Shown piece by piece: positions 7,840 to 17,051 of a DNA stretch of 64,000 nucleotides. The notes under the pieces were generated by a model. That model was not told the origin of the DNA. It saw nothing but the letters and a program-made list of their open reading frames with translations, and did not search any database. Made by a program: the position numbers and the translations under genes. This stretch comes from Acidobacteriota bacterium (GTDB lineage Bacteria > Acidobacteriota > Terriglobia > Terriglobales > Acidobacteriaceae), in contig JABCZH010000016.1 of assembly GCA_013289795.1 (NCBI GenBank), forward strand, positions 1-64,000. The letters are read 5' to 3'. How positions within the stretch are numbered: the first letter of the stretch is position 1; the number at the start of each line of letters is the position of its first letter.

Positions 7840-8949
7840 CTAGTCATCGTGCCTCTCCGCGACCTGTGCAGTGGGTGGCAGAGTGCGTGTGTTCTCTACG
7901 CCCGGATTAGCTTCGGGAATCCGGCGGATCTGCTCTTTTACCCATTGGAAGAGCCTGCCTGCGGACGCGGCCTCATAGAACTGGCGCGTGCTTTCGTAAC
8001 GCTGCAGCTTGGCGGAGGCCGGAGCTGCAGACTCAATTCGCGCCTGTACCGCCTTCGTCGTAATCGTGTCGTCCGCGATGTTCTGAATGCGGACATGCTC
8101 TGCCTTCACCTTTGGCAACCAAAGAACCGGATCAAGCGGCGCAACTTTCTTCAGGAATTCCGGCTTGATGAAGTTGGGGCGCTCGTTTTCCGGGATTCTC
8201 GACGATGTAGCCATCCAATCCGGCCAGTCTCCCCAGGGACCGAGGACGTCGATGGCCTTGATGCGTGGGTCAACCGCAGCCGCCAGGATGGCAATAGTTC
8301 CGCCCGAGCCTGTCCCGAACATGCCCACATTGCTTACATCCAGGTCATCACGGGCAGAAAGAAAATTCAGGATCATCTGCACATCGTGGACCGAGCTGCC
8401 CAGGGCTTCCTGCAATTCACTCACGAACCATTCCTTCATCGGCCGCATGGCATAGCGATGGCCGGTGAGCGCCGATACGAACCCCACCGCCGCAACTCCG
8501 CCTGAAGTGACGCGCGCGCAATATTCGTTGTCGCGGAAACGCTCGGTTTCCGAGGGATAGCTGTAGAGATACAAGATCACCCGCGGCTTTGGCACGTACT
8601 TTGGCCGGATGATGTAAAGATCAATGGGATCGCCGATCCGCCACTTCACCTGAATCAATTCACGCGTGAATCCAGGCAGGTCGTCCTTCTCTCCAAACGT
8701 GGGCGTCTGCGGCACCAATTCACTGCCCGACAGCGAAAGCGAACTCCAATCCTCCACTGTCCTGCCACGAAGCGGGGCGGGGGGCGCAGCGTTGGCAGGG
8801 TTGGTAGCGACCGCAGGGTTAGCAGGGTTGTTGGCGGGGTTGGCGGTCTCGCCGCGCTCTTGCGCCCGGCCTGCTTCAACTTGCGAGAAGCAGAGCAGCA
8901 CAACTAAGGCAAGCTGCTGGGCCCGATGTTTACTCCACAAACTCCGCAT
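7840..8949 (-). CDS. secreted alpha/beta-hydrolase-fold protein
   Basis: A 369-residue protein with a signal peptide (LALVVLLCFSQVEAGRAQ) and then a low-complexity linker made of repeated ANPAN units. The body has an alpha/beta hydrolase layout: VILYLYSYPSE as an early strand with oxyanion region, and VGMFGTGSGGTIAILAA as the nucleophile elbow with Ser in a TGSGG setting, a variant of GxSxG. Asp in IADDT is a candidate acid; the catalytic His is not clear. The substrate is unknown, but dienelactone-hydrolase-like or acetyl-xylan-esterase-like enzymes are possible. It lies between two other secreted proteins on the same strand with gaps of about 100 bases. Confidence 0.62.
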   Translation of the reverse strand: MRSLWSKHRAQQLALVVLLCFSQVEAGRAQERGETANPANNPANPAVATNPANAAPPAPLRGRTVEDWSSLSLSGSELVPQTPTFGEKDDLPGFTRELIQVKWRIGDPIDLYIIRPKYVPKPRVILYLYSYPSETERFRDNEYCARVTSGGVAAVGFVSALTGHRYAMRPMKEWFVSELQEALGSSVHDVQMILNFLSARDDLDVSNVGMFGTGSGGTIAILAAAVDPRIKAIDVLGPWGDWPDWMATSSRIPENERPNFIKPEFLKKVAPLDPVLWLPKVKAEHVRIQNIADDTITTKAVQARIESAAPASAKLQRYESTRQFYEAASAGRLFQWVKEQIRRIPEANPGVENTRTLPPTAQVAERHDD

Positions 8950-9081
8950 TCATCTCTCTTTGTTCTCGAAATTGGTCGCGCAGTGAGCGCTGCGTCCAGT
9001 TGCCCGTTGGGAACAGGCCCGCTCAGTGGAGGCAGGATGTCGTACCAGACACCCTGCCTCCGTTGGCGGAATCGATTTTGC

Positions 9082-10644
9082 CTACTGTTTGATGTTGACA
9101 AACTGCAAGCCGGTATCGCTAAGGAAATCGGCGTCGGCATTCTTGGTAAATACCGCGCCGCCTTCGTCACCACCGGATTCGGCGGGTTCGCCGGGGTTGC
9201 CGTTCGAAGCCGGAGCCAGCTCCTCGGGGCGGTCGAAGTGAGAACGGAACACCTGCATGGACTTTATCGGAACCAGATCAGGAACCTTGCTGGCATGCGT
9301 CTGCGCCGCCGCAACCAGCTTGGTGACTCCCGTCGGACAGGGGCTGTAGCACTGCACCCGCAGAATGGTCCACGCCGGATAGGATCCGTTCAGGATATTG
9401 ACGAACGGGACGAGACCGGGGCACGGGGCCACGCAATTGGGAAAGGCTCCCTTGCTCTGGTACCAGGAATAATTGAGAGGATCCACGCCATCCACTGACA
9501 GATATTTGGCAGTAGTGAGCACGTTGGCGAAGTTGCCGGTGCTCCAGAAAGCGTAGCCGATGCCATTCGCGGTCTTGCCCACGGTCGAAACCATCTCGCC
9601 CGTGCCGACCACGCGCTCACGTGAACCGCCGCTGGCGTAGGTGATGTTCAGCGGGTTTTCGGTAGCGGGGTTTACGTTAAGTTCCTGGCATGAACCCACC
9701 TCGACGCTGCCCGGAATGTCGAATTCGGTCGTATTGTAAGTTCCGGAAGTCGGCTCACGCAAGAAAACGTGCATTCCATTCGATGGCAGTCCCGCCACAT
9801 TGGCGATGTCACGAGTACGGGTGAGAGTGCCATTCAGGACGTCCGACAAAACAAAGCGATCCACGTTGGTGAAGCTTGCGCTTGCGAAATCGCTCCCCGT
9901 CTGGGTGTTCACGAAAACAACGATCGGGTACGCCCCCACGGCGAGTGAGGACCAGGCTGGAATCGGCGTTCCGTTAAACGGATCCGTTCCGCTGATCGCA
10001 AATGCTACCGGAGTGACCTGTTTGCTGCTTTGCGAACTCAGGATCGGCGCTCCGATAAGGCCGTTACCGGTGTATCCCAAGCCAGTGCAGTGAGGATCGT
10101 TGCTCCAGGGCGCCAGAGTGCGGTTCATGGCGAAAACCGCATCTTCCGCTCGGATGTCGGAAGGCGCGGCGTTGAACGGTTGATTATTGATGGCATTGTA
10201 CGCCGCCTGAGTCAGCGGGACATCGGTCAAGGTGGGGATCAAGTCGTTTCCGGCAGTCCCGATAGCGGTCGAAGGAATCGACAGTGTCGCGGTGGGTTGG
10301 GCGAAGAGCAGAAGGTTGCCAATCACCGAATCAACCGCAAGATATGAGCAGATGGTCGTAACCGCGCCTTGACTATTTGTGGCCCACACAATCCAGATGT
10401 TTGCGGTTTGTACTGGGATCTGGGTATTGCGGCTGTCAACGCCCGAGGCTCCGCTTTTCTGCGTCCAGATGTTGGTTCCGCACGATGTAGTTGAATATGC
10501 AGCCAGCGCGGCCAGATTGAACATGCCGGTGGAACCTGCACCGTTAAACTGCACCACCGGTGTGGCGGCAAAACTGTTTAGTCCTACAAACACGACCAGG
10601 GCGAGGGATAGCGCCGTCGTGATTTTTGTCGTCCGTTTAGTCAT
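9082..10644 (-). CDS. secreted PstS-like periplasmic binding protein
   Basis: I chose the ATG at 10644 (signal MTKRTTKITTALSLALVVF... to SFAAT) because AAGGA lies just upstream; the frame opens 15 codons earlier. The mature protein begins VVQFNGAGSTGMFNLA, closely resembling the GAGST phosphate-binding loop of PstS-type substrate-binding proteins. DNLIP-like and SGTYNTTEF segments also fit the two-lobed binding-protein fold. At 520 residues it is much longer than PstS (about 350), with a Ser/Asn-rich body and an acidic Gly/Glu tail. No ABC transporter genes are nearby, so it may be a free-standing extracellular binder. The ligand is not established. Confidence 0.6.
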   Translation of the reverse strand: MTKRTTKITTALSLALVVFVGLNSFAATPVVQFNGAGSTGMFNLAALAAYSTTSCGTNIWTQKSGASGVDSRNTQIPVQTANIWIVWATNSQGAVTTICSYLAVDSVIGNLLLFAQPTATLSIPSTAIGTAGNDLIPTLTDVPLTQAAYNAINNQPFNAAPSDIRAEDAVFAMNRTLAPWSNDPHCTGLGYTGNGLIGAPILSSQSSKQVTPVAFAISGTDPFNGTPIPAWSSLAVGAYPIVVFVNTQTGSDFASASFTNVDRFVLSDVLNGTLTRTRDIANVAGLPSNGMHVFLREPTSGTYNTTEFDIPGSVEVGSCQELNVNPATENPLNITYASGGSRERVVGTGEMVSTVGKTANGIGYAFWSTGNFANVLTTAKYLSVDGVDPLNYSWYQSKGAFPNCVAPCPGLVPFVNILNGSYPAWTILRVQCYSPCPTGVTKLVAAAQTHASKVPDLVPIKSMQVFRSHFDRPEELAPASNGNPGEPAESGGDEGGAVFTKNADADFLSDTGLQFVNIKQ

Positions 10645-10689
10645 TTCAGTTTTCCTTATGGCGCAAGTTTGCGCGGCTGTGGGGAGCAC

Positions 10690-11053
10690 CCCGTGGTCGA
10701 ACTGCGGCGCGCGGATGTTCTCCAGCCCGCACGCCAGGATTTTCTGAGGCGGCCCAGCTAAGTAAAAAACGACTCGAAACCCTGGCGCGAACCCGGGAAA
10801 ACAGCGGAAACAGCGGAAAATCTGCCAGCGCGAGTCCTGTGGACTATCGCCGATGTTTGTTGCAGCAAAACGACCGCGTGGTTAAAATCACGTGAATTTC
10901 TCCCAGTCGGCATGCTATGCAATGTGCTTTCGAAGTGCTCCAGACTTCACGCCCGCAGGCCTTTTGGCTGACGTTTCGGATCTCGTGAATTTTCGGTTTT
11001 AACCTGAAATTAACCCTCCCGTCATCATTTCGTCACATCTTCTCTGTAACTAT
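10690..11053. other. divergent intergenic region
   Basis: About 360 bases between the divergently transcribed PstS-like gene and the giant receptor gene. It must hold both promoters, but I see no consensus pair or strong palindrome that I would assign. It becomes AT-rich toward the receptor gene, with GGTTTTAACC at 10996-11005 and AATTAACC nearby. Confidence 0.35.
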
Positions 11054-11089
11054 GTGGCTCCTTTGACTCATAGGCGAAGGGTGAACCCT

Positions 11090-14000
11090 GTGCGATTGTT
11101 GACAGTCTTGCTCTGCTTGGCTGCCGTGTTGAGCTTGCCCGTGGCTGCTTCCGCTCAAACCAGCCCCAGCACGGCTCAGAAACCAGGTTCGATGTCGGGT
11201 ACGGTCACCGACCAAACCGGCGCCGTACTTCCCGGTTCGACCATCACAGTTCGTGACGCCACAGGCGTCACCCAAACTGTCACCACCAACGAGCGTGGAG
11301 AATACTCGTTTCCCCGCTTGCCGATCGGCACCTATAGCATCACCGTCTCCTCTGCCAAGTTCAAAGACTTCCACGCCGATGGCATCGCCCTGACGGCGGG
11401 ACAGTCCATCCCGATGGACGCCGTTCTTGAGCCTGCCGGCGAGACCACATCAGTCAACATCGAGGGGCAAAAGGTCTCCCAGGTCGAAACCGAAACCTCC
11501 CAGATCGTCGGAACCATCACTCAGAAAGAACTGGTAAGCCTGGGCCTGAATGGACGGAATTTTACCCAACTCATCACCTTGACTCCGGGTGTGAGTAACC
11601 AGACCGGACAGGACGAAGCCAAGGTGGGTGCGCTCGGCAGTGTGCGCTACAGCGTCAACGGCGGACGTGTCGAATACAACTCTTTCAATGTGGACGGCGG
11701 CGACGTGCTGAATGCCGGACTCAACGGCAGCCAAAGCACTCTCGTCGTCTATCCCAGTCTCGATGCTTTGAGCGAGGTGCAGGTCCTGACTTCGAATTAC
11801 GGCGCCCAGTACGGCCGTACCGCCTCCGGCACCGTCCTGGCTGAAACCAAATCCGGCACCGATCAACCGCACGGCAATGCCTACGAATTCATTCGCAACG
11901 AGTTCTTCAATGCCCGCAACTACTTTGATCTGACCACCAAGGCCCCACTCTACCGCAGAAATGATTTCGGTGCCACTCTGGGCGGACCAGTCTTAATTCC
12001 CTATATCTACGACGGCCGAGGCAAGACGTTCTTCTTCTTCTCGGAAGAGTTCCGCTTTGAACGCACTCCCACTCCTTACAACCAAGGCGTCCCTTCGGTC
12101 GCCGAGCGCAGCGGAAACTTCAGCGACGTGTGTCCGTTTGTCACTCCTGCCATCGGCGCCACCCCCGGTGGTCAGGCGAATTTCACCCGAGCCAAGTTTC
12201 CGGATTGCCCCGGCGTACCTGCTTCCGCCGCCGGTCAATTTCAAACTTACCCAGGAAACATTATCCCCATCGATCCCAACGCAGCCGCCATTCTGAGCAC
12301 CAACATTATTCCTTTCCCGAACGCAACCACCGGCTGCAATTCAAGTATCGGTTCCTGCTTCGATGCCGATGTTTCTCCCAGCACTTATTGGCGGGAGGAG
12401 CTATTCAAGATCGACCACAACATCACCCCCAAGATGAAAGCGAGCTTCCGCTACATCCATGATTCCTGGGACACGACCATCCTGACGCCGCAGTGGGGCA
12501 CCGTCCAGAATAATTTTCCGACGGTGCAGAGCCAGTTCACCGGGCCGGGAATCAGCATGGTGACCCATCTCACCAACACGATTTCGTCGAGCCTGCTGAA
12601 TGAAGTCATCGTCGGCTACACCACCGACCACATCACCCTCAAGAACATCGATTCTAATGGCGCCACCTTCCAGCGGCCCGCCGACCTGCACATGGGCTTT
12701 CTCTTTAATAACGGCTTCGGTAACAAGGTCCCCGGGATTGTCATCGGCGGCACCAATGCCGCTTACGGCGGGAACGGTTTCTCCGTCGATCCCGGATATC
12801 TTCCCTGGCACCATTCCAATCCGACTTACAACTTCCGTGACGACCTGAGCAAAGTGGTCGGCAAGCACACCCTGCAAATGGGGGTGCAATGGGTCATCGC
12901 CCAGCGCAATGAACTTAATCAAGCGGTGGGCGCGAATACCGGTGACGTCCAGGGCATCCTGGGTTTCAGCAACGTCAGCAGTTCTTTGAGCCTGGGCAAC
13001 TCCTTTGCCGATTTTCTGGTCGGCCCCGGCAGCTTCAGACCGAACGCGTCCGGAGGCATCAAGTACTTTCAGCAGGACAGCGCTCAGCATACGTACTTCA
13101 ACCGCTATAACGTGATCGAACCCTATTTTCAGGATGACTGGCGAGCAACGCCCCGCCTGACCCTCAACATGGGATTGCGTTTCAGCCTCTTCGGACTGTG
13201 GCACGAGAAATACAACAACGTATACAACTGGGTGCCTTCAGCCTTCAACAGTGCGCTGGCCGCTACCACCACCATCGACACCCTAACCGGCGGGCTGGCC
13301 GAAGCCGGAAGCTGCGACGCCAATGGGCAACACTGCACTCCGATCCCGCTGAATCTAAGCAATCTCGATCCCCGCATCACCAACGGCCTGGTGCGATGCG
13401 GCGCAAACGGAGTGCCCGACGGCTGCATGACCAACCACTTCGTCAATCCCGCGCCCCGTGTCGGATTCGCCTGGGACCCAACCGGCACTGGCAAAACTTC
13501 CATCCGTGGTGGCTACGGAATGTTCTTCCACCATGGGACAGGCAACGAAGCCAACACCGGCTCGCTCGAAGGCAGCGCGCCCATGGTGCTCGATATGACC
13601 GAGAACCGCCCCTACGACTACGGTTGCATCGGCGGCGTCGGAACCGTCCCCGGCACCACCGGTCAATGTCCGGGTGCCGGAGCCTATCCGCTCAACGTAA
13701 CCGCAATTCCAACCCGCGCGGTTTGGCCCTACGTCCAGCAGTGGAGTTTCAGCGTACAACGCCAGCTCTCATCGAGCACTGTCGCAACCGTCGCCTATGT
13801 CGGCAGCAAGGGCACCCATCTGACGACTGACTTACAAGTCAACCAACTGGCCCCCAATGCCGGCAATAACCCGTTCTTGCCGGGCCAGCCCATCACCATT
13901 CAAGACTGCAAGAGTTTCCAATCCACCACCGGATTCACTCTATTCGGGCCGCCGGATCCCCTCACCGGAGTCGCTCCCGTCACCGCAACCGTGGCTCCCA

Positions 14001-15010
14001 CCAATCCCGCCTTCGTCAACCTGGAAGCCGCCTGCTTCGGAACTCCCGGAATCACCGTCCCTGATCCCAATGCCCTGCGAACCTTTGCACCCGGCCTCGG
14101 TAGAATCTTTTCGTTGCAGAACGTCGCCACGTCGACTTACAACGCAATGCAGATGACCGTGCGCCGTTCGACCGGTCCATTTACTCTGGGCATCGCCTAT
14201 TCCTATAGCCATTCCATCGACGATTCTTCCGACCGGTCTGACACCACTCTGGTGAATGCTCTCGACATCGCAGCCAACAAAGCCAGTTCCAACTTCGATC
14301 AGCGCCACTTGCTTAACATCAGCTACCTTTACCGGCTTGACTCCGTAGTCTCCAGGTTGCGCTACTGGTTCTCCGACGTTGACTACGACGCCTCGCCATC
14401 CACCACTCCGCTTCCGGATGCCTCCCACGCTGGACACGTGCTGTTCGACGGCTGGGAGCTGTCCGGCATCACCACTTTCCAGTCAGGCACCCCCTTCAGC
14501 GTGATCAACGGCGCCAGTTCCAACGGCATCTCGGTCCTCGACAACGCGGGCGTCGCCAACGGCACCGGCGCAGGCTCTTACCCGGACGTGATCGGCAACC
14601 CCCATACCCGCGCCCCTTATGGAAGCACTAACCCGCTGAGTATCGGTCCGCAACTGCTGAACTCCGCCGCCTTCGCCGCGCCAACGGGACTCACCTTCGG
14701 AGACGCCGGCCGCAACTTCCTCAACAACCCCAGCCGTCTGAACTTCGATGTCGCCCTGTTGAAGCATTTCAAGATCACCGAAGGCAGCACTCTTGAATTC
14801 CGTGCCGAAGCCTTCAACGTCTTCAACCACAACCAATTCATCATCTACGACCCCGACCGCGGTAATCAGGCCAACAACACCGTGAACTGCTATGGAGGAA
14901 CTAACTTCTCCGCCGGCGATCCCAGTTGCCTGGCCGGGAGTGCGTTTCTGCATCCCATTGAAGCCCACCGCTCCCGCACCATGCAATTCGGATTGAAGTA
15001 CGCTTTCTGA
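11090..15010 (+). CDS. TonB-dependent-receptor-like outer-membrane protein with carboxypeptidase regulatory domain (Oar-like)
   Basis: A giant outer-membrane receptor of about 1306 residues. GTG at 11090 is preferred because GAAGG lies 9 bases before it and it opens the signal RLLTVLLCLAAVLSLPVAASAQ; GTG at 11054 or 11081 is possible. Residues 30-115 are a carboxypeptidase-regulatory-like domain (SGTVTDQTGAVLPGSTITV). A plug domain follows with LNGRNFTQLITLTPGV, VNGGRVEYNSFNVDGG and QYGRTASGTV. The rest is a 22-strand-type barrel ending MQFGLKYAF. This Oar/SusC-like family is hugely expanded in Acidobacteriota and is thought to import complex carbohydrate or other large ligands. No TonB box is identifiable, and no partner lipoprotein is adjacent. 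Confidence 0.85.
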   Translation: MRLLTVLLCLAAVLSLPVAASAQTSPSTAQKPGSMSGTVTDQTGAVLPGSTITVRDATGVTQTVTTNERGEYSFPRLPIGTYSITVSSAKFKDFHADGIALTAGQSIPMDAVLEPAGETTSVNIEGQKVSQVETETSQIVGTITQKELVSLGLNGRNFTQLITLTPGVSNQTGQDEAKVGALGSVRYSVNGGRVEYNSFNVDGGDVLNAGLNGSQSTLVVYPSLDALSEVQVLTSNYGAQYGRTASGTVLAETKSGTDQPHGNAYEFIRNEFFNARNYFDLTTKAPLYRRNDFGATLGGPVLIPYIYDGRGKTFFFFSEEFRFERTPTPYNQGVPSVAERSGNFSDVCPFVTPAIGATPGGQANFTRAKFPDCPGVPASAAGQFQTYPGNIIPIDPNAAAILSTNIIPFPNATTGCNSSIGSCFDADVSPSTYWREELFKIDHNITPKMKASFRYIHDSWDTTILTPQWGTVQNNFPTVQSQFTGPGISMVTHLTNTISSSLLNEVIVGYTTDHITLKNIDSNGATFQRPADLHMGFLFNNGFGNKVPGIVIGGTNAAYGGNGFSVDPGYLPWHHSNPTYNFRDDLSKVVGKHTLQMGVQWVIAQRNELNQAVGANTGDVQGILGFSNVSSSLSLGNSFADFLVGPGSFRPNASGGIKYFQQDSAQHTYFNRYNVIEPYFQDDWRATPRLTLNMGLRFSLFGLWHEKYNNVYNWVPSAFNSALAATTTIDTLTGGLAEAGSCDANGQHCTPIPLNLSNLDPRITNGLVRCGANGVPDGCMTNHFVNPAPRVGFAWDPTGTGKTSIRGGYGMFFHHGTGNEANTGSLEGSAPMVLDMTENRPYDYGCIGGVGTVPGTTGQCPGAGAYPLNVTAIPTRAVWPYVQQWSFSVQRQLSSSTVATVAYVGSKGTHLTTDLQVNQLAPNAGNNPFLPGQPITIQDCKSFQSTTGFTLFGPPDPLTGVAPVTATVAPTNPAFVNLEAACFGTPGITVPDPNALRTFAPGLGRIFSLQNVATSTYNAMQMTVRRSTGPFTLGIAYSYSHSIDDSSDRSDTTLVNALDIAANKASSNFDQRHLLNISYLYRLDSVVSRLRYWFSDVDYDASPSTTPLPDASHAGHVLFDGWELSGITTFQSGTPFSVINGASSNGISVLDNAGVANGTGAGSYPDVIGNPHTRAPYGSTNPLSIGPQLLNSAAFAAPTGLTFGDAGRNFLNNPSRLNFDVALLKHFKITEGSTLEFRAEAFNVFNHNQFIIYDPDRGNQANNTVNCYGGTNFSAGDPSCLAGSAFLHPIEAHRSRTMQFGLKYAF

Positions 15011-15054
15011 CCAATCCGTCTAGTGTGCGCATGATTTGCGGGTCGGAGTGAGAT

Positions 15055-15325
15055 TCAGCTTCTGGCGTGGGCGGAATTGACTCTTCGTTTGGTACTTGCA
15101 GGAGACAGTCTGGCGCTTCCCGCTGGCCGGGCACATACCGCGCAGTCGCAGCTTTCATTTGGAGTCGAACGCCAGACTGAGACGGCATCCAGACGGTAGC
15201 CCACGCCGCGGATGGTCTTGAGGTAGGTTGGCCGGGAGCGGTCGGGCTCAATCTTTTCCCGCACCCGGCGAATGCATGCGTCCACGCTGCGCGGAGTCAC
15301 GGATTGCATGTCGCCCCAGTCCGCG
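15055..15325 (-). pseudogene. duplicated 3' fragment of an OmpR-type response regulator gene
   Basis: This segment is about 90% identical to 21745-22015, the last third of the response regulator gene at 21744-22550. It covers the recognition helix (RSVDACIRRVREKIE), the wing (YLKTIRGVGYRLD) and the cysteine-containing tail. The match ends abruptly near 15325 after WGDMQ. Receiver and most of the DNA-binding domain are missing, and the apparent start at 15393 lies in unrelated sequence. It is a non-functional partial copy left by duplication or recombination, placed tail to tail with the giant receptor gene. Confidence 0.75.
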
Positions 15326-15862
15326 ACGCTGCAGTCAGCAGAAGACGCCGCAGCCGAGAAGATTGCGAGTGCCAGAGTGATTGTTGGTGTCACCAGCTAC
15401 AGCAACCACAAAACGATTCGTGTCTTCACCAAAAAAAACCACTACTACCAGTGGCAGTTCGTTTACGATCCCACCACTGACAGGGCGATAATGACAGGTC
15501 CGAACCAGCCTCTTCCGATCGGAGCACGGCCGGCTGTCCCTCTGGGGGAATGAAGAAGCTCCAACCTCAAATGCAGGAACGAATCCCGGCCAACAGTAAA
15601 GTGCAGATCGCCTGCTAGATGGCCCGCGACGGCCATGTCCCACGCGGGCCTGTCGACCAGAGAATCTCACTGTATCTCGCTGCGGTATGGGCTAGACTGC
15701 CATTGCGGCCCTGCAAGTTGTTGAGTTAAGGTTCGAGAGTGGATTCGACGCGCTCACCGGCCTATTATCGTTGTCCAGCTGCGGCGCGGGTGTATGATCA
15801 GTGGCGCTTTTGAACCTAACCGCTGCGGTGCCATCTGCGGCTGCGAAAGGGTGGACGACAAC
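15326..15862. other. spacer with an unassigned reading frame
   Basis: After the regulator fragment, a plus-strand frame continues to 15553 and encodes about 75 residues ending with a stretch like SYSNHKTIRVFTKKNHYYQW and then DPTTDRAIMTGPN. Its composition is protein-like, so it may be the 3' end of a gene whose front was lost at the fragment boundary; I do not recognise it. From 15554 to 15862 nothing is evident except the leader of the next gene. Confidence 0.35.
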
Positions 15863-16357
15863 ATGACATTCAGAAGTCATCGATTGCTAAGCACATCTGC
15901 CATAGTTGGGTTGTGCCTCTTTGTCGTAGCCGGAGCACAACTCAAGGCTCAGACCCCCGCCGCATCGTCCACGAAAAGCTCGAGCTCGGAATTGGTCGGA
16001 AAGTTGACCAAGGAACTTTCCATCACCCGCCCGCAGGCTCGCGGCGGCGCAGGCACGCTGTTCGCACTGGCTAAGACGCGATTGAGTGAAGACGAATTCA
16101 GCAAAGTGTCAGCCGCTGTGCCGGGCATGAGCGGTCTGCTGAAGGCGGCTCCTGCTTCGGCTGAACACTCCGAGTTCTCAAGTCTCGAAAGCGCCCTACC
16201 GGGAAACATGGGCCGCATGGCCGAAGCGGCGGAAGCCTTCCACAAACTGGGTCTCTCCCCGGAGATGGCAGGCAAGTTCCTGCCGGTGATGACTGAGTTC
16301 GCAGAGTCCAAAGGCGGCCTGAGCACTGCCTCTTTGCTGGAAAAAGCGTTGAAGTAG
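15863..16357 (+). CDS. DUF2780 family secreted protein
   Basis: A 164-residue protein. The ATG at 15863 follows AAGGGTGG and opens a signal peptide (AIVGLCLFVVAGAQLKAQ). The mature part is helical: ELVGKLTKELSITRPQARG, then GGAGTLFALAKTRLSEDEF and VSAAVPGMSGLLKAAP, matching the DUF2780 (VcgC/VcgE-like) pattern of two sequence halves rich in Ala and Leu. The family has no known biochemical role. It stands alone between a decayed region and a convergent STAS gene. Confidence 0.72.
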   Translation: MTFRSHRLLSTSAIVGLCLFVVAGAQLKAQTPAASSTKSSSSELVGKLTKELSITRPQARGGAGTLFALAKTRLSEDEFSKVSAAVPGMSGLLKAAPASAEHSEFSSLESALPGNMGRMAEAAEAFHKLGLSPEMAGKFLPVMTEFAESKGGLSTASLLEKALK

Positions 16358-16391
16358 ACGCGGTTCTTGACTATCCAGCGCCAGCCTTTTA

Positions 16392-16766
16392 CTACGCGGC
16401 AGTGGCCTCCTCGGCCGCGCCGACGGAATCGAAAAAGCGAAAGAACTTCTCCACCTGGGTTATTTTGAGCGCGTTATGAATCCGGTCACTCACTCCCACC
16501 AGCGCCAGGCCCCGTCCACTGTTCTGGCGCGTGACGTAAGCTCCCACCAGCGCCCCGATCCCCGCCGAATCGACATAGGCAACGCCGCTGAAATCGATAA
16601 TCAGAGACCGCGATTGGTCGGCGCGCACGGTCGCCTGAAAATCAAAGAGCGTGGTTAGAACCAGCGCTCCAACAAGGCTCAGAATGCGTTGTCCCGGCTG
16701 CGCCCCGGGCCGATCGTCGATGCGCAGAGAGTCCTTGGGCATGGGTAAAGATACCACTCTCGGCAT
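16392..16766 (-). CDS. STAS-domain anti-sigma factor antagonist
   Basis: A 124-residue single-domain STAS protein. The hallmark SLIIDFSGVAYVDSAGIGAL includes Ser67, equivalent to the Ser phosphorylated in SpoIIAA/RsbV. Such proteins bind an anti-sigma kinase when unphosphorylated and so release a sigma factor. No partner kinase or sigma factor gene is adjacent. A second start at 16742 (MPKDSLRIDD) is possible. It is convergent with the DUF2780 gene and divergent from the permease gene. Confidence 0.78.
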   Translation of the reverse strand: MPRVVSLPMPKDSLRIDDRPGAQPGQRILSLVGALVLTTLFDFQATVRADQSRSLIIDFSGVAYVDSAGIGALVGAYVTRQNSGRGLALVGVSDRIHNALKITQVEKFFRFFDSVGAAEEATAA

Positions 16767-17051
16767 TCGTTACGGGATTGTTAAAGCAATGTCAATTTCC
16801 GCGTGATTGGCGGTGAGACGGCCCCCGACCCCAGCGGCTTGGTGCCCCATGTTCACTTCCGGACAGCAACGTCCGAGAGTGGACACAACACTGGTGCGGG
16901 TTCCCAACCAGAAAGCTGCTTCCGTGTTGGAAACCTTGCACTTAGCCAAGGTTTGACTCTGGCCGGGGGTTTGCACTCCAGCCCCTGAATCTGCATTCTC
17001 GTCAGGCGATTGTTGAGGATATTGTAGAGGAATGCTGTCGAGGACGAAGCC

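Noticed and set aside
7840-8949. Assigning a named esterase to the alpha/beta hydrolase
   Set aside because: The nucleophile elbow is a TGSGG variant and the catalytic His is unclear, so only the fold is reported.
12401-13204. 267-codon minus-strand frame inside the giant receptor gene
   Set aside because: It is antisense to strongly coding sequence, has no ribosome site and no motif; a shadow of codon bias.
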